In this document: in pieces, positions 32,765 through 45,621 of the stretch | Numbering within the stretch: position 1 is the stretch's first letter | Layout of the letters: each line of letters starts with the position of its first letter | NCBI RefSeq assembly: GCF_038095995.1 | Contig: NZ_CP146005.1 | Span: forward strand, 868,001-932,000 | Source: Mesomycoplasma ovipneumoniae | GTDB taxonomy: Bacteria; Bacillota_I; Bacilli_A; Mycoplasmatales; Metamycoplasmataceae | Length of the DNA stretch: 64,000 nt | Reading direction: 5' to 3' | Notes under the pieces: generated by a model | Seen by the model: the letters and a program-made list of their open reading frames with translations, nothing else | Told to the model about the DNA's origin: nothing | Databases searched by the model: none | Translations under genes and position numbers: made by a program

Positions 32765-32803
32765 GCCTGAAATCCCTCTCTCATTTTTTCAGCAATTTCT
32801 TTT
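32748..32803. repeat. 56-bp target duplication of relic R2 (left arm)
   Basis: It matches 35471-35526 with four mismatches. The left arm holds the true hydrolase stop and a leftover copy of the DJ-1 C-terminal codons. Confidence 0.8.
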
Positions 32804-33034
32804 CCCGAGTTTCGCTATTTGTTGGCAAAAATTCACTTTTTAATGACTATAAATACACAAAAATACCCGTAAATCCGGGTTTTTTAACTTAAAATCTTAA
32901 TTTTTATAGTTTTGAAATTAAGCTTTTGCAAAAAAAAAAAAAATGTTTGGCCTAAGAAAAAATTATGTTATAATTACCCTCACTAAGAATGAATTAATAA
33001 ATTTTGATATTGAATTAGGGAGGGATTAAGGATG

Positions 33035-33239
33035 TTTTTGCCATAAAAAAAATCAGATAATGTGAATTATCCATTATATTTTTAAATATGATGGAATGCC
33101 TTAAATTTACCCGTTTAGAAATCTTTAAATTTAGGGCTTTTGGTTATTGTTCTTTCAAAACTTCATATGTTTTTTTATGCTCAGTGTAAGTAAAAACGAG
33201 TTTTCTATTTACATTGAGTTTAAATAGTAGTTGTATTTT
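33035..33239. repeat. 205-bp target duplication of full-length IS1634 (left arm)
   Basis: It repeats exactly at 35147-35351 (starts TTTTTGCCATAAAA, ends GTAGTTGTATTTT). This is the longest of the five duplications seen here. Confidence 0.92.
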
Positions 33240-35146
33240 CCCGAGTTTCCCAGTTTGAAGGCAAAAATTCACTTTTTAGTAAATATAAATATGAAAAAAG
33301 ACCTGTAAATCGGTGTTTTTTGAATGTAAAACCTTAATTTTTATTGGTAGCATTTGGTAGCATTTTAAGTAATTTTATGGTATAATTATACATTATGAAA
33401 AAACAAAATTTGTTTTTATTTAGTGTTTGAGGATCTTCAAAAGATAAACCATATAAATATGTTGGCTGAACACAAGGTTATTCCAAAGGTCCAAAACGTT
33501 GATTTAGTTTAGGAAATGAGCGGAATTTGGAAAAAATTAATCCAAATGCTGTTCAAATTATCAAAGAAAAATTGAAATTGTTTTCAAATTTAGATGACAA
33601 AGATAAAGTCAAGGCTATTTTACTTGATTCTATTAAAAATTCCGCAATAATCGAAGGTTCGGTTTTTGTTGGTGGGGAATTAATTGAAAAACTTATTGAA
33701 AAGCACAATATTTTTGAGTCACTTCCTAAAAGTAGACATAAAAATATGAAAGAAATTTTTAACTACTTAATTTCAAAACGGATCACTGATCCTGGCAGCA
33801 TTATTAATGCTTTTGATAAAAAGGATGACTACTCAAATCAAATAAATGCTTCCAAAAATAGCTTTTATAGACTCCTAGATCTTGTCTTTGAGTCACAAAA
33901 TCAACTTTTAAATAGTGTCAACAAAATGGTAACAAGCGAACTTGGAAAAAGGGACAGTGAATTTTATTTTGACTCATCAACAATCTATTTTGAGACATTT
34001 GAAAGAAATGGATTAAGAATTCCTGGCTATTCTAAAGATGCTAAATTCAAAGAAGACCAAATTGTCATTGGCTTAGCGTGTGATAAAAATGGTATTCCTT
34101 TTCATATTAAAGTTTTTAAAGGAAATACCGGCGATTCTAGTACATTAATCCCTTTTGTATTAGATGTTGAATCCAAATATAATATCAAAAATATGACAAT
34201 AATCGCTGATCGCGGCATGTCAACTGCTGCAAATATTCGATTTCTTGAATCAAGAAACTATAATTTTATTATTTCATATCGTGCAAAGGTAGGGACTCAA
34301 AAATTCAAAAATTATTTACTAGATCCAAGGGATTATGTTGATGTAAATGCGGATTTTAAGTATAAAAAAGAAGAATTTTATTCATCTTATAAAAATAAAA
34401 GATACACTGAAAATATTAGAAGAAGAATTATTACTTACAGTACAAAAAGAGCGATAAAAGACAGAAAAGCTCGTGAAGAGCAAATCGAAAGTTTTATTAA
34501 AAAACAAAATAAAGACGGTTTTATTGAAGTAAACAAATTGTTTGGTAAAAAACCTAAATATTTTAAGGAAATTTCAAACATGAAATTTGAATTAGATCAA
34601 AGTAAAATTGACAAAGACAAACAATTTGATGGCTACTATGTTTATGAAACAAATATACTGAATTTAAATGTCTTAGATATAGTTGAAAAATACCAAAAAC
34701 AGTGGAATATTGAAGCTAATTTTAGAAGTCTAAAAGGTTTGTTGAATATTCGGCCCGTATTTTTAAGAATTGACGAGCACATTCTAGCTCATACACTTTT
34801 GTGTTTTATCTCACTAGTTATTTTAAAAACTATAATATTTAAAATCAACAAACATATTAGTGATAACAAGTTATTTGAAAACAATCAATTAACTGAGGTT
34901 GGTTTAGTAACGATGTTGCAAAAATTAAGGCAAAGGGTTGAATTTAACACTTTAGATCAGCAAATAACATTTAAAAATCGAGATGGTGTTCCTAGTGATC
35001 CGAATATTTGAAATAGGTATGATTTTTACTTTGATATCTTAATAAATCACTAATAAAATTGTTATTAACTTTTACCGAAAAACTTAAAAAAGTGCCTAAA
35101 ACCAGATGCTTTTTTAAAATTACCTTATCAAACTGGGAAACTCGGG
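33240..35146 (+). mobile_element. full-length IS1634-family (ISMHp1-like) element
   Basis: 1,907 bp with terminal inverted repeats CCCGAGTTTCCCAG / CTGGGAAACTCGGG. It has a promoter-like TATAAT before the transposase start, one intact transposase gene and a 205-bp target duplication. It looks active and could mobilise the 426-bp derivatives in this window. Confidence 0.94.
33395..35053 (+). CDS. IS1634-family transposase (IS4 superfamily)
   Basis: 552 residues from ATG 33395 to TAA 35053 with several Trp TGAs (e.g. SVWGSSKDK). Catalytic candidates: Asp193 in YFDSSTIYF, Asp272 in IIADRGMS, and Glu440 in YQKQWNIEANFRSLKG, which matches the YREK-type signature of IS4-like DDE enzymes. The frame is undamaged. 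It is the only intact transposase of this family in the window. Confidence 0.95.
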
Positions 35147-35351
35147 TTTTTGCCATAAAAAAAATCAGATAATGTGAATTATCCATTATATTTTTAAATA
35201 TGATGGAATGCCTTAAATTTACCCGTTTAGAAATCTTTAAATTTAGGGCTTTTGGTTATTGTTCTTTCAAAACTTCATATGTTTTTTTATGCTCAGTGTA
35301 AGTAAAAACGAGTTTTCTATTTACATTGAGTTTAAATAGTAGTTGTATTTT
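35147..35351. repeat. 205-bp target duplication of full-length IS1634 (right arm)
   Basis: Second copy of 33035-33239. Confidence 0.92.
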
Positions 35352-35470
35352 TTTTGTTAGGTTTTCAACTTAGTGTTTTTGGTTTGATAGTTATTTTTTC
35401 TTGAGTTTGCCAAAAAAGTTAAAAACAGCCCAAAACCGGGCGCTTTTTAAGATTATCTCATCAAACTGGG

Positions 35471-35526
35471 AAATTCTAGAAATTTAAGCTTGAAATCCGG
35501 CTCTTATTTTTTCAGCAATTTCTTTT
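35471..35526. repeat. 56-bp target duplication of relic R2 (right arm)
   Basis: It matches 32748-32803 with four mismatches. It contains the functional end of the DJ-1 gene and a leftover copy of the hydrolase end. Confidence 0.8.
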
Positions 35527-36020
35527 GAAGCTAATTTTTCAATAACTTTAAATGCAAATTCAGCTGAAGATGAGGCATTTCTAGCTGAAATATAATTTTT
35601 ATCAACTGTAACTAAATCGTTTTTTCTTGTTGGTATGTCTGAATTTGTTTCATCAGGGTATGAACTAAATTGATAATTTGGCGCTAAATTACGCTCAAAA
35701 ATAGCATTTGGCGCATCACAAATTGCAAAAACATGCTTGTTTTGGGCAAAAAATTCATTAATTAATTTTATTGCTGGCTCACAAGTTCGAAGATATTGCG
35801 CTGCAACTCCGCCTGGTATAAAAATTGCATCAAAATCATCAGATTTTCAATGATTTTTGGTCTCAATTTGAACAACTCCAAATTGGCCTGTTACTATTTT
35901 GTTTTCAGGATTATAAAATTCAATTTTATCGTATAAATCGGCCTTTTTTATCAAAGAAAGAAAAGTTGTAAACTCGATATCCTGAAATTTATCAAGTAAA
36001 ACTACCAATAATTTTTTCAT
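35484..36020 (-). CDS. DJ-1/PfpI-family protein
   Basis: 178 residues. It starts KKLLVVLLDKFQDIEF with the conserved glutamate, then IFIPGG, and has the nucleophile-elbow cysteine in VFAICDAP. The family includes glyoxalases/deglycases, proteases and stress chaperones; the sequence does not say which. One TGA is Trp (NHWKSDD). Start ATG 36020 has an AGGAG-type site. Confidence 0.88.
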
Positions 36021-36046
36021 TATTACTCCTTATTTAATTAAATAAA

Positions 36047-36087
36047 ATAAAATTGTACCATAAAAAATCTATGGTACAATTTTATTC
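36047..36087 (-). terminator. terminator after serS
   Basis: Stem AAAATTGTACCAT / ATGGTACAATTTT around a 9-base loop, with A/T tails on both sides. It lies between the serS stop and the DJ-1 start. Confidence 0.8.
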
Positions 36088-36108
36088 ATTAAAAATTTAT
36101 GTATAAAT

Positions 36109-37350
36109 CTAATTAAAATAAGGTTTTAAAACTTCTGGTATTGTTCAACTACCATCAGGGTTTTGATTCTGTTCGAGTAAAATCGCGACAATTCTATCAA
36201 TTGCAAGGCCAGATCCGTTAATTGTGTGTGCATAAACGTTATTTTTTTCATCACGGTAGCGAATTTTTGCTCTTCTAGCTTGAAAATCACCACAATAGCT
36301 AATTGATGAAACTTCACGGTATGTCTGTTCTGATGGAAGTCATGCTTCTAAATCAATAGTTTTTTTACTTGAAAATCCAAGATCACCACTACACAAAAGC
36401 ACAGCGCGATAAGGTATGTTTAGCAATTTCAAAATTTTAGCAGCATCTTGAACAACATTGTCAAATTCTTTTATTCCATCAACTTCATTTGTTATTTTAA
36501 CAAGTTCAACTTTGTGAAATTCATGAAGTCGGATCAAACCTCTTGTGTCTTTACCGCCACTTCCGGCTTCAGATCGATAACATTTACTGTAACCAACAAG
36601 CGAAATTGGTTTTTCTAAGTCAATAATTTCATCTTGGTAATAATTTGTCAAAGGAACTTCGGCTGTCGGAATTAGTCAAAGATCAGAATTTTTTAAAGAA
36701 TACAAATCTTCTGAAAATTTCGGAAGTTGACCTGTTCCATATAGCGAATTTTCAAGAACTAAAGTATTTGGAACAATTTCCTGATAACCTGAATTTACAT
36801 GAGTGTCAATCATAAAATTTATCAAAGCCCGAACTAATTTAGCCGCTAAATTTTTATAAATTACAAAGCGATTGCCTGAAATTTTTACAGCTCGTTTAAA
36901 ATCTAAAATGTTTTTAGATTTACCAAATTCATAGTGAGGCTTGATTTTAGGATCGATTTTTTTTGGCTGTCCTCAGTGATAAATTACTTGATTATCAAGT
37001 TCAGAATTTCCAAAAGGAACTGAATCATCAGGAAGATTTGGCACTTCAAGAATTTTTTGACTAACTCAGTCATCAAGTTCTTGTCACTCTGTTTCTAAAT
37101 TTGCAAGTTTATCTTTAATTTGACTTACTTGGTTTTTCAAATCTTCAGCGTCTTTATTTTCACGGACATAAAGGCCTATTTGCTTACTAGTTTTATTTTT
37201 TTGGGCTAATAATTCATCAATTTCCTGACGCAAAGAGTTACGTTTTTGGGCTTTTTGATATAAGTCGGCAATTATAGAAATATCAAAACCACGGTCTGAT
37301 AATTTTTTTTCAACAAAAGATTTGTTGTTTAAAATTAAACGAATATCCAT
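36109..37350 (-). CDS. serS: seryl-tRNA synthetase
   Basis: 413 residues, usual length. An N-terminal coiled-coil arm (about residues 30-100), then class II motif 2 [24 protein letters not shown] and motif 3 [17 protein letters not shown]. The code-4 frame ends PEVLKPYFN at TAG 36109. It follows eno by 22 bp, so the two are probably co-transcribed. Confidence 0.96.
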
Positions 37351-37372
37351 ATTTTAAATTAGTTTTTTTAAA

Positions 37373-38749
<1,377 letters not shown>

Positions 38750-38807
38750 TTAAATTTTTTGAATGTATTATTTGTAAGTAAAGATCAAAAATAATAACAT
38801 GCTAAAA

Positions 38808-38813
38808 ATTATA
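38808..38813 (-). promoter_or_regulatory. -10 box of eno-serS
   Basis: TATAAT on the minus strand (GTGATATAATTTTTAGC), about 86 bp before ATG 38722; an AGGTG ribosome site precedes the start. Confidence 0.5.
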
Positions 38814-38871
38814 TCACAAACTATGAATTTAACAAATTCTTAAATAGTAATTTTTGCTTCTTGTTTTATTG

Positions 38872-39522
38872 TTAATTTAATAACTTTTGGATTTTTGTTT
38901 TATTTGGTTTTTGAGCCAAAAAAGTTCCTACAACAATCACATCAGCCCCTGATTCAAAGACTTTTTTTGCATTGTAATCTTTAATTCCACCGTCAACTTG
39001 GATTAAAATGCTGTAATTTGACTCACGAATTATTTTTGCTAAGTTGCTAATTTTTTGATATGTTTCTTGGATAAAATCCTGCCCACCTCTTCCAGGTTCA
39101 ACTGACATTACCAAAATCAGATCAATTTTGGGTAATAAATCTAAAATTTCTTCAATTTTTGTCGAAGGTTTTATTGCAAGTCCTATTTTAATTCTTTCAG
39201 AGTATTTTAAAATTATCCTATGAATTTCGTCATAATTTTTACTTTCAAAATGGATTGTGACAAAATCAACATAGCCAATTAGTTCTTCAATTTGACTTTC
39301 AGGATCAACTGACATTAAATGAGCATCAGAAATAAACTTTTTTGATTTAGTCACAATTTTTTTAATTTCTGAAAGAGAAATTGCTGTATTTTCAACAAAT
39401 TTTCCGTCCATAAAATCAAAATGGAATCATTTTATTCCAAGATTCAAAAAAGTTCTAACTAATTTTAGACGGTTATTTTTGCTAACATTCAAAAGTGAAG
39501 GGCTAATAATCTTTTTTTTCAT
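38872..39522 (-). CDS. rpe: ribulose-phosphate 3-epimerase
   Basis: 216 residues, TIM barrel. [44 protein letters not shown] and [11 protein letters not shown] match the metal-binding and phosphate-binding loops. It links ribulose-5-P and xylulose-5-P in the pentose phosphate pathway. Its start overlaps rsgA by 20 bp. Confidence 0.94.
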
Positions 39523-40360
39523 ATTTTTCTAAAAGATAGAGATAATTTTTATACCTAGTTTCTGAAATTATGCCGTGTTTTACAGCGTTTTTTACTGCAC
39601 AATTTTCTATTTGCTCATGAAAATGAAAGCATGTTCTAAATTTGCATTTAGGCAAAAACTGACGAAAAATTTCAAAAGAACTTTTAATTTGATCTTTGGG
39701 AATTTCATCATAATTAAAGCTAGAAAATCCAGGCGTATCTACTATCTGAAAGTCTCCTTTTCTTATAATTTGGACAACTCGCGTGGTGTGTTTTCCGCGA
39801 TTTAATGAAAAAGAAATTTCCTGAACCTCAAATTGTGTGCCAAACAAATTATTGATAAAACTTGTTTTTCCAACTCCGCTTTGTCCGATGACAAAATTAA
39901 GTTTATTTTTAAGTTTTTCTTGCAAATCGCTAGGAATTTTTTTTTTATTATTATTAATAAAGAAAACAGAATATCCCATTTTTTGATAATCAAGCAACAA
40001 ATTTTTATAATTTGGTTCAAGATCAACTTTGGTAACTATCAAAATTGGACTAATATTTTTAAATTCAATCATTAACAAAAAAGTATCAAGCAATAAAGGC
40101 GAAAAATTAGGCTCTTTTAGCGAAACGAAAATAAGTGCCTGGTCAATATTAGCAACTTTTGGACGTTTTAGTCAGTTTTTTCGTGGAAGAATTTCTTTAA
40201 TAAATCCACTAGGATCAAACTCAACAAAATCTCCAACTAAAGGAGATATTTGTTTTTGTCTAAGTGATCCAGATCCTCTCAAAAGTGGATAGAGTTTTTG
40301 GGTTGATGGTTCAAAAACATCATAAAAACCCGCTATAACTCTAACAATTTGTCCCTTCAT
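39503..40360 (-). CDS. rsgA: ribosome small subunit-dependent GTPase A
   Basis: 285 residues, a circularly permuted GTPase: OB-fold N-terminus, G4 VTKVD before G1 GQSGVGKTS and G3 DTPGFSSF, then a C-terminal zinc knuckle [16 protein letters not shown]. It assists late 30S maturation. It abuts gmk (2 bp). Confidence 0.94.
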
Positions 40361-40942
40361 CTACAGCTCTTTTATTTCTGTTGTTATAATTTTTTCAATT
40401 TCATCGACACATTGTTCTAAATTGTCATTTACAACTTGAAACTTGAATAAATCTTTAATTTTAATTTCAGATTCAGCCTTTTTAAGTCGAAGATCGATTT
40501 GATTTGAAGTCTCTGTGAGTCTATTTTCAATTCTATTTTTTAGAACTTCAAGCGAGGGAGGTAAAATAAAAATAGTTAAAATTTTATCTAATTGGTTATT
40601 TTTCTTATAGTTTTCAATAATATTTTTAGCACCATTTGTGTCAATTTCTAATAAGGGAATGAAATTTTGCTCTTGAATATATTGAATTTGTGACTCTAGA
40701 GTTCCATAATAGTTATCAAGATGACAACTTCACTCAATAAATTCATTATTTTTGATTTTTTCTTTGAAAGTTTCGTGGTCTAAAAAAAAATAACTCACTC
40801 CGTCAATTTCATTAGCGCGCTTTTGTCTTGTTGTTGCAGAAATTGCAAGTTTTATAGGCAATTTGTTGTTTTTTAATAAAATTGACTCAATTGTCCCTTT
40901 GCCAACACCTGAAGGACCTGAAATTACAATTAGTTTATTCAT
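40361..40942 (-). CDS. gmk: guanylate kinase
   Basis: 193 residues, GMP to GDP. P-loop SGPSGVGKGT close to the N-terminus, SATTRQKRANEIDGVSYFF for GMP binding. I chose ATG 40942 because the P-loop then sits at the usual distance; ATG 40954 is an alternative. Its start overlaps the rsmD end by 8 bp. Confidence 0.94.
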
Positions 40943-41495
40943 CTTTTGCTTCATTATTAAATCTTAGGAAAAAAACAGTATTTTTAGCGTATTTTTTTGT
41001 TTTTTCAATTGAAAAAAATTTGGGAATTAATTTAGAACCTAAATTAGTTTTGTAAATTATAATTCCAGATTCTTCTAATAAATTATTTTTTGCAATTTTT
41101 AAAAAACATTTCTTGGTAATTTCTTCTTCAGCATGTGGCGGATCCAAAAAAATGAAGTCAAACTTTTGCCCACTAAGATCGTTAAGCAAAAATATTGCGT
41201 TTTTATTAAATATTTCGTATTTTTTTACGTTATATTTTTTACAAAAATCAACAATATTTTGGTATGCCTGCTGATTTAACTCTGAAGCTACAACTTTTTT
41301 TGCCCCACGCGAAGAAGCTTCAAGACCGATTGCACCTGTTCCGGCAAACAAATCTAAAACTTTTGAATTTGGAATTTCAAATTGTAACTGTGAAAAAATC
41401 GACTCACGACAACGATCAGACATAGGCCTAACTACTGAAAATTCAGGATTTTTTATTACAGCACGCCTATAATTACCAGAAATTATTCTAATCAT
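40935..41495 (-). CDS. rsmD: 16S rRNA (guanine-966-N2)-methyltransferase
   Basis: 186 residues. It starts MIRIISGNYRRAVIK with RPMSDRCRESIF; SAM-binding DLFAGTGAIGLEA and catalytic DPPHAEEE are present. A second gene name used for the family is yhhF. Confidence 0.93.
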   Translation of the reverse strand: MIRIISGNYRRAVIKNPEFSVVRPMSDRCRESIFSQLQFEIPNSKVLDLFAGTGAIGLEASSRGAKKVVASELNQQAYQNIVDFCKKYNVKKYEIFNKNAIFLLNDLSGQKFDFIFLDPPHAEEEITKKCFLKIAKNNLLEESGIIIYKTNLGSKLIPKFFSIEKTKKYAKNTVFFLRFNNEAKDE

Positions 41496-41522
41496 AAATA
41501 TTTATAAAATTATACCAAAAAT

Positions 41523-42203
41523 TTAAAAAATAATATATGAATTTTTTTTTAAAAACATTTTTAAAATTTCAAAAATAGAATAAACATGGTCAAAATTGAT
41601 TTTTCGCAAATATTCATCAAGCGAAAAATCGGCTCAATACAAAATTTCCAATTCCTTGACATTAAATCTAAAAAAAGGTTTTAAAGTGCGATGATAAATA
41701 CATTCCATTCCACCATAAAAATCAAAATTTACAAGCCTTTTATTGGTTTTGCAAACTTTACAACTAGTTAAATTGCTGATTCAACCGTTAATTTTAATTC
41801 AGTTAATAATTACATAAACTATTATCGCGTCTACATTTTTGTCATTTATTTTGGAAAAGGCGCTTTGAAAAATATTGAAAAGTTCAGAATCATAGTTATT
41901 TTCATCACTAAATTGATAAATTACTTTTCAAAACTTATAAATATTTTCGTTAGTTAAATCTAAACGAACAAGGCACTCACCCTTTTTTAGTTTAGATAAT
42001 TTATTAGGATTTTTGGCCAAAAAAATCTCAAATTCACCAAGGCATCCGGGATTTAATATATAAATATTTTTGCTAGTTGGACGACGTACACCGAGTGCGA
42101 CCATCTTAAGAATCCCGAAATTTGTTACTAATTTAACTATTAAATCAAAGTCCCTAAAGTTAAATCTTTCGACAACTATCCCTTTAATGATTTTTTCAGC
42201 CAT
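41523..42203 (-). CDS. recO: DNA repair protein RecO
   Basis: 226 residues. The N-terminal OB fold has KGIVVERFNFRDFD, and GECLVRLD follows. In the middle CKVC with a later Cys suggests a partial zinc site. Four TGA codons are Trp. It probably works with RecR (27287-27871) in RecFOR-type gap repair. It opens the recO-rsmD-gmk-rsgA-rpe run. Confidence 0.85.
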
Positions 42204-42523
42204 TTTCCGTTAAAACTTATTATATGGTATTTAGGTTTAGAGATCTAAAATTAGTTAATTCTATCAAAATGAAATTTATTTTTAAGTAAAAAATGAATTC
42301 CTAAAATATTTTGATTATAAATATAATTATACCACAAATTAATTTTTTTTTATTGATTTGTCATTTTTTTTATTCATTTTTTTGATAATGATTCAAAATT
42401 GGCGATTAAACAAATGGTTTAGCTTAAAAATTAGCCTTTTTTATGCTATAATTTGGTTAGCAAAACTTAATAAAAATGTATAAGATTTGAATTTAAGTTT
42501 GTAAAAATCAAACGGTTTGGTTT
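42204..42523. other. divergent promoter region
   Basis: 320 bp between recO (leftward) and the protease lipoprotein (rightward). It holds a rightward TATAAT at 42447-42452 (TGCTATAATTTGG). No gene seen. Confidence 0.55.
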
Positions 42524-45121
42524 ATGAAAAAGCTTAGTAAACTTATTTTTTATAATCTGTTTTTTGGCTCAATATCAATAATTTTATTTTCAGCGTGCAA
42601 TGTAAACAATGATAAATTTGATTCAAAAGAACAAATTAGTCCTAAAATTCATGCAAAAATTGAGAACCAACAGCAAATTAGTCTTGATGATGTCGATTGG
42701 AAAAACATTAACTTTGAATATGACAGCGATAAATACAATTTGCAAAAATTGACTTTAAATAAAAACTTTGAACAAAATTCGTTAACAGTTAATGTTTTGC
42801 TTGTTGATACTAAAAAGCAACTTTCAATACCAAAAGAGTTTGTTTTTACTTCGTTTTTAAAAGTAAAAGACAAAGCACCAGAACCAAATTTAGATAAAGT
42901 TCAAAAACCAGTTAAAGAAGAAAAGGCAAAAAAAGTTGAAAAAAGTCCTAGTTCTCAGCCTGATTTTTCTAAAACTAAAATACAAAAAATTTTAAAACCA
43001 CCTAGCTCTAATAAACCTGAAATTACGAGAATTATCAAGTCTGAACAAAAACCAAAATCACAAATTGTTAATAATTCTAACCCAAAAATCAATAATGTTC
43101 CAACTAATAATTCCCCTATTAATAAAGTAAATTCAAGTCAATTTCAAACTGTAAATTACAATACAAAAACTTATAACCCACTTTTTGAAGCAACTCCAAA
43201 ATTAAAATACACAAATAAAATTTACAGCGAATCACAAAATCCTGAATATTTTAAAGATGCTCATTATTTTGGCAAAGATTTTTTACTAAATCATTCAGTG
43301 ATGCAAATTATTCAAAATACACCAAAATATCAAACTGGAGTGCATAATTTATACACTTTTTTGTACAATGGCGATAATAATCAGCCAATTAATTTTCTTG
43401 ATCCAAATGATCCAAATAGAAATAAAAGATTCTGAGAATTAGCAAAAAATGTCGGTCATTACGGCGATTTTGGTAAAAACAATGATGAAAAATTAATGTT
43501 TTATAATCGTGGTATTTCCTATAATGGAATGGCTGAACAAATATATCTTCCAAAGTTTTCTGAGGGTGAATCTTCGGGGGCTTTAAGTAATTCTGAAAAT
43601 CTAACAGAAATTGTCAAAAAAAATCCTTTTGGTTTTTTGCCGTCCAATTTAAGTCAGTTATTTTATTACATGAAAATCGATGAAATTGGCAAAATTTTTA
43701 AAATTTCTAATTTAAAAAAAGTTAGTGCCAATTTTGATGATAAAAAAGGCCAAATTAGTATTCTGTTTGAAAGTGGTGATGGCAAAAAACAAATTTGAAA
43801 ATCTAATCAAACTAATTCTAATTTAAAAAAAGATATTGACTATGAAAAGTTCATTTATGATCGCTCATTTAGTCTTGGAATTTACGGATTTAAATATTAT
43901 CAAGATCAATTTTTTGGAAATAGATACGGCACTGAAGCTTTTAAAGAATACGGTACCGCCTGAGTTTTAGATAGAATAACAAATAATGACGCTAATTCTG
44001 ATAGTTATGAACTTTTAGTTGGGACAAACATCCATGTTTGGAATATGCCACAAATTTTTGACAAAAGCATGTATTTTTTTGATGTAGATAACAAAAGTGA
44101 AAAATCAAAAAAGTGAAATGCTGGCTTTGTTAACCAAAACTATCAATTTATCTCTGAAGAGGATGCAAAAAAAGGCAATAAATTAAAGCCTTTTTTTACC
44201 GCAGCGCGTTCAGAGCATTTAATTTCAGGCAATAAATACGAAAATACATACCCAAAAATTAAAGAATATCCTGTTTTTGATGCTTATGACAGCTATTTAA
44301 CCGCTCCATATTACACTCCGCGCTACAAAGTTGAGGGAATAATGGGTCATGATGTCGATGTTGGTCTTAAATATTTAGACAATTATAATGAAACCACCCG
44401 AGTTGGAACAACCAAAAACGGCGGTTCAGACTTTGTTATTTTAAGACTAAAAATTAAAAAAACTGATTTAGAACATGTTTTACCTGAATTAAAAAAGGCG
44501 ATTGATTCTGGTACTGAAAAAGATTGACATATCGGTCTAGGTCGAAATGAAAAATTTAGTCCAATAAAAACACAATTTTATGGCGGATATCCAGTTGCTA
44601 CTAGCGATAATGAAAATGCTGATTGAGAAAAAGGTGTAAATTTTAAATCTAATAAATCAACAGGTGGAATAATCAACACCCGATCACGTGTAATTAATGA
44701 TAGTCTTTTTCATGGTCTTTGAGTTCCTTATAATGATGCTGAAAATAAAGACTGAAATGCTAAACATGAAAAGTGAAAAAACTACCAAAAACCATTTCTT
44801 GCCAATTTAAAACACGGAATGCTAAAAAAGGTTTTAAATCAGCATTCGAATTTGTACACAAAAGTAAATTCTGAAAATAAATTAGACGCTCTTGGTCCTG
44901 GATCTTCTGGATCGATGGCTATTGATTCAAGTTTTAATTTAATTGGTATAAATTATTCCTATTCAACTGATTCAGAAAGTAACACTTTTTCAAATGCAAT
45001 TTCGTTAATGGAGGGTCAGTCTACTTATCTTGATGGATTTAACGGTAATATTCGCGAAGATTTTAAGAAAAAATTACAAAAAGATGGGTTATATACAGTT
45101 AAAATTAATCCTAAATCCTAA
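42524..45121 (+). CDS. DUF31 / MIP-type serine protease lipoprotein
   Basis: 865 residues. A lipoprotein signal peptide ends ISIILFSAC, with Cys25 as lipidation site, so it is anchored outside. About 150 residues of Pro/Lys/Asn-rich linker follow. The C-terminal half matches the DUF31 protease pattern: candidate His504 in GTNIHVWNM, Asp636 in GSDFVILRL and Ser795 in GPGSSGSMAI. Proteins of this family include the mycoplasma immunoglobulin protease MIP, which cuts antibody heavy chains when paired with MIB. No MIB-like gene is adjacent, so the target is open. Many TGA codons are Trp. Confidence 0.85.
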
Positions 45122-45289
45122 AAATTATCTTAGCTAATTTTTTGATTTAATAGTTTTTTGCCCTTTTTTAGATATTTTATTTTGAATTTTTGGCAAAATT
45201 CGCGAGAAAAAGTGCCAAATTTGCCCTAGTTTTTTGAGTAAAAACTACTAAAAAAACAAATGTGTGATTTTTTAGTTTAAAACACTAGC
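45122..45289. other. intergenic
   Basis: Short AT-rich stretch with no clear terminator before relic R3. Confidence 0.4.
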
Positions 45290-45603
45290 AAAATCAATTT
45301 ATGGATAAAATAACAAAAACCATAAAAAATACAACTACTATTTAAACTCAATGTAAAAAGAAAACTCATTTTTACTTACATTGAGCCTAAAAAACAAAAT
45401 TTGAAGTTTTGAAAGAGCCATAATTAAAAAGCATAAATTTGTAGATTTCTAAACGGTCAAATTTAAGCCATACCATTATATTTAATATAATGGATAAGTC
45501 GCATCTTCTGATTTTTTTATGCAAAAAACATAATTAATTCCCCCTTAATTTTAATCTCAAAATTTATTAATTCATTCTTAGTGAGACAAATTATAACACA
45601 ATT

Positions 45604-45621
45604 TTATTTTAGATCAAGCAT
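45604..45621. repeat. 18-bp direct repeat flanking the IS3 element (left)
   Basis: TTATTTTAGATCAAGCAT, identical to 47023-47040. IS3-family elements normally duplicate only 3-5 bp. Confidence 0.7.

Larger units (their letters stand above)
32804..35470 (+). mobile_element. old IS1634-like relic R2, host of a younger IS1634 copy
   Basis: It begins CCCGAGTTTC and ends near CATCAAACTGGG, degraded IS1634 termini, with a 56-bp flanking duplication. Its own sequence (32804-33239 and 35352-35470) carries the same blocks as R1, R3 and R4, including a poly-A/T run, but no usable reading frame. The intact IS at 33240-35146 was inserted into it later, duplicating 205 bp of the relic. Confidence 0.8.

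Noticed and set aside
36126..36317. 63-codon minus-strand ORF at the serS end
   Set aside because: Shadow frame; the serS frame itself is clear through motif 3 and its C-terminus.
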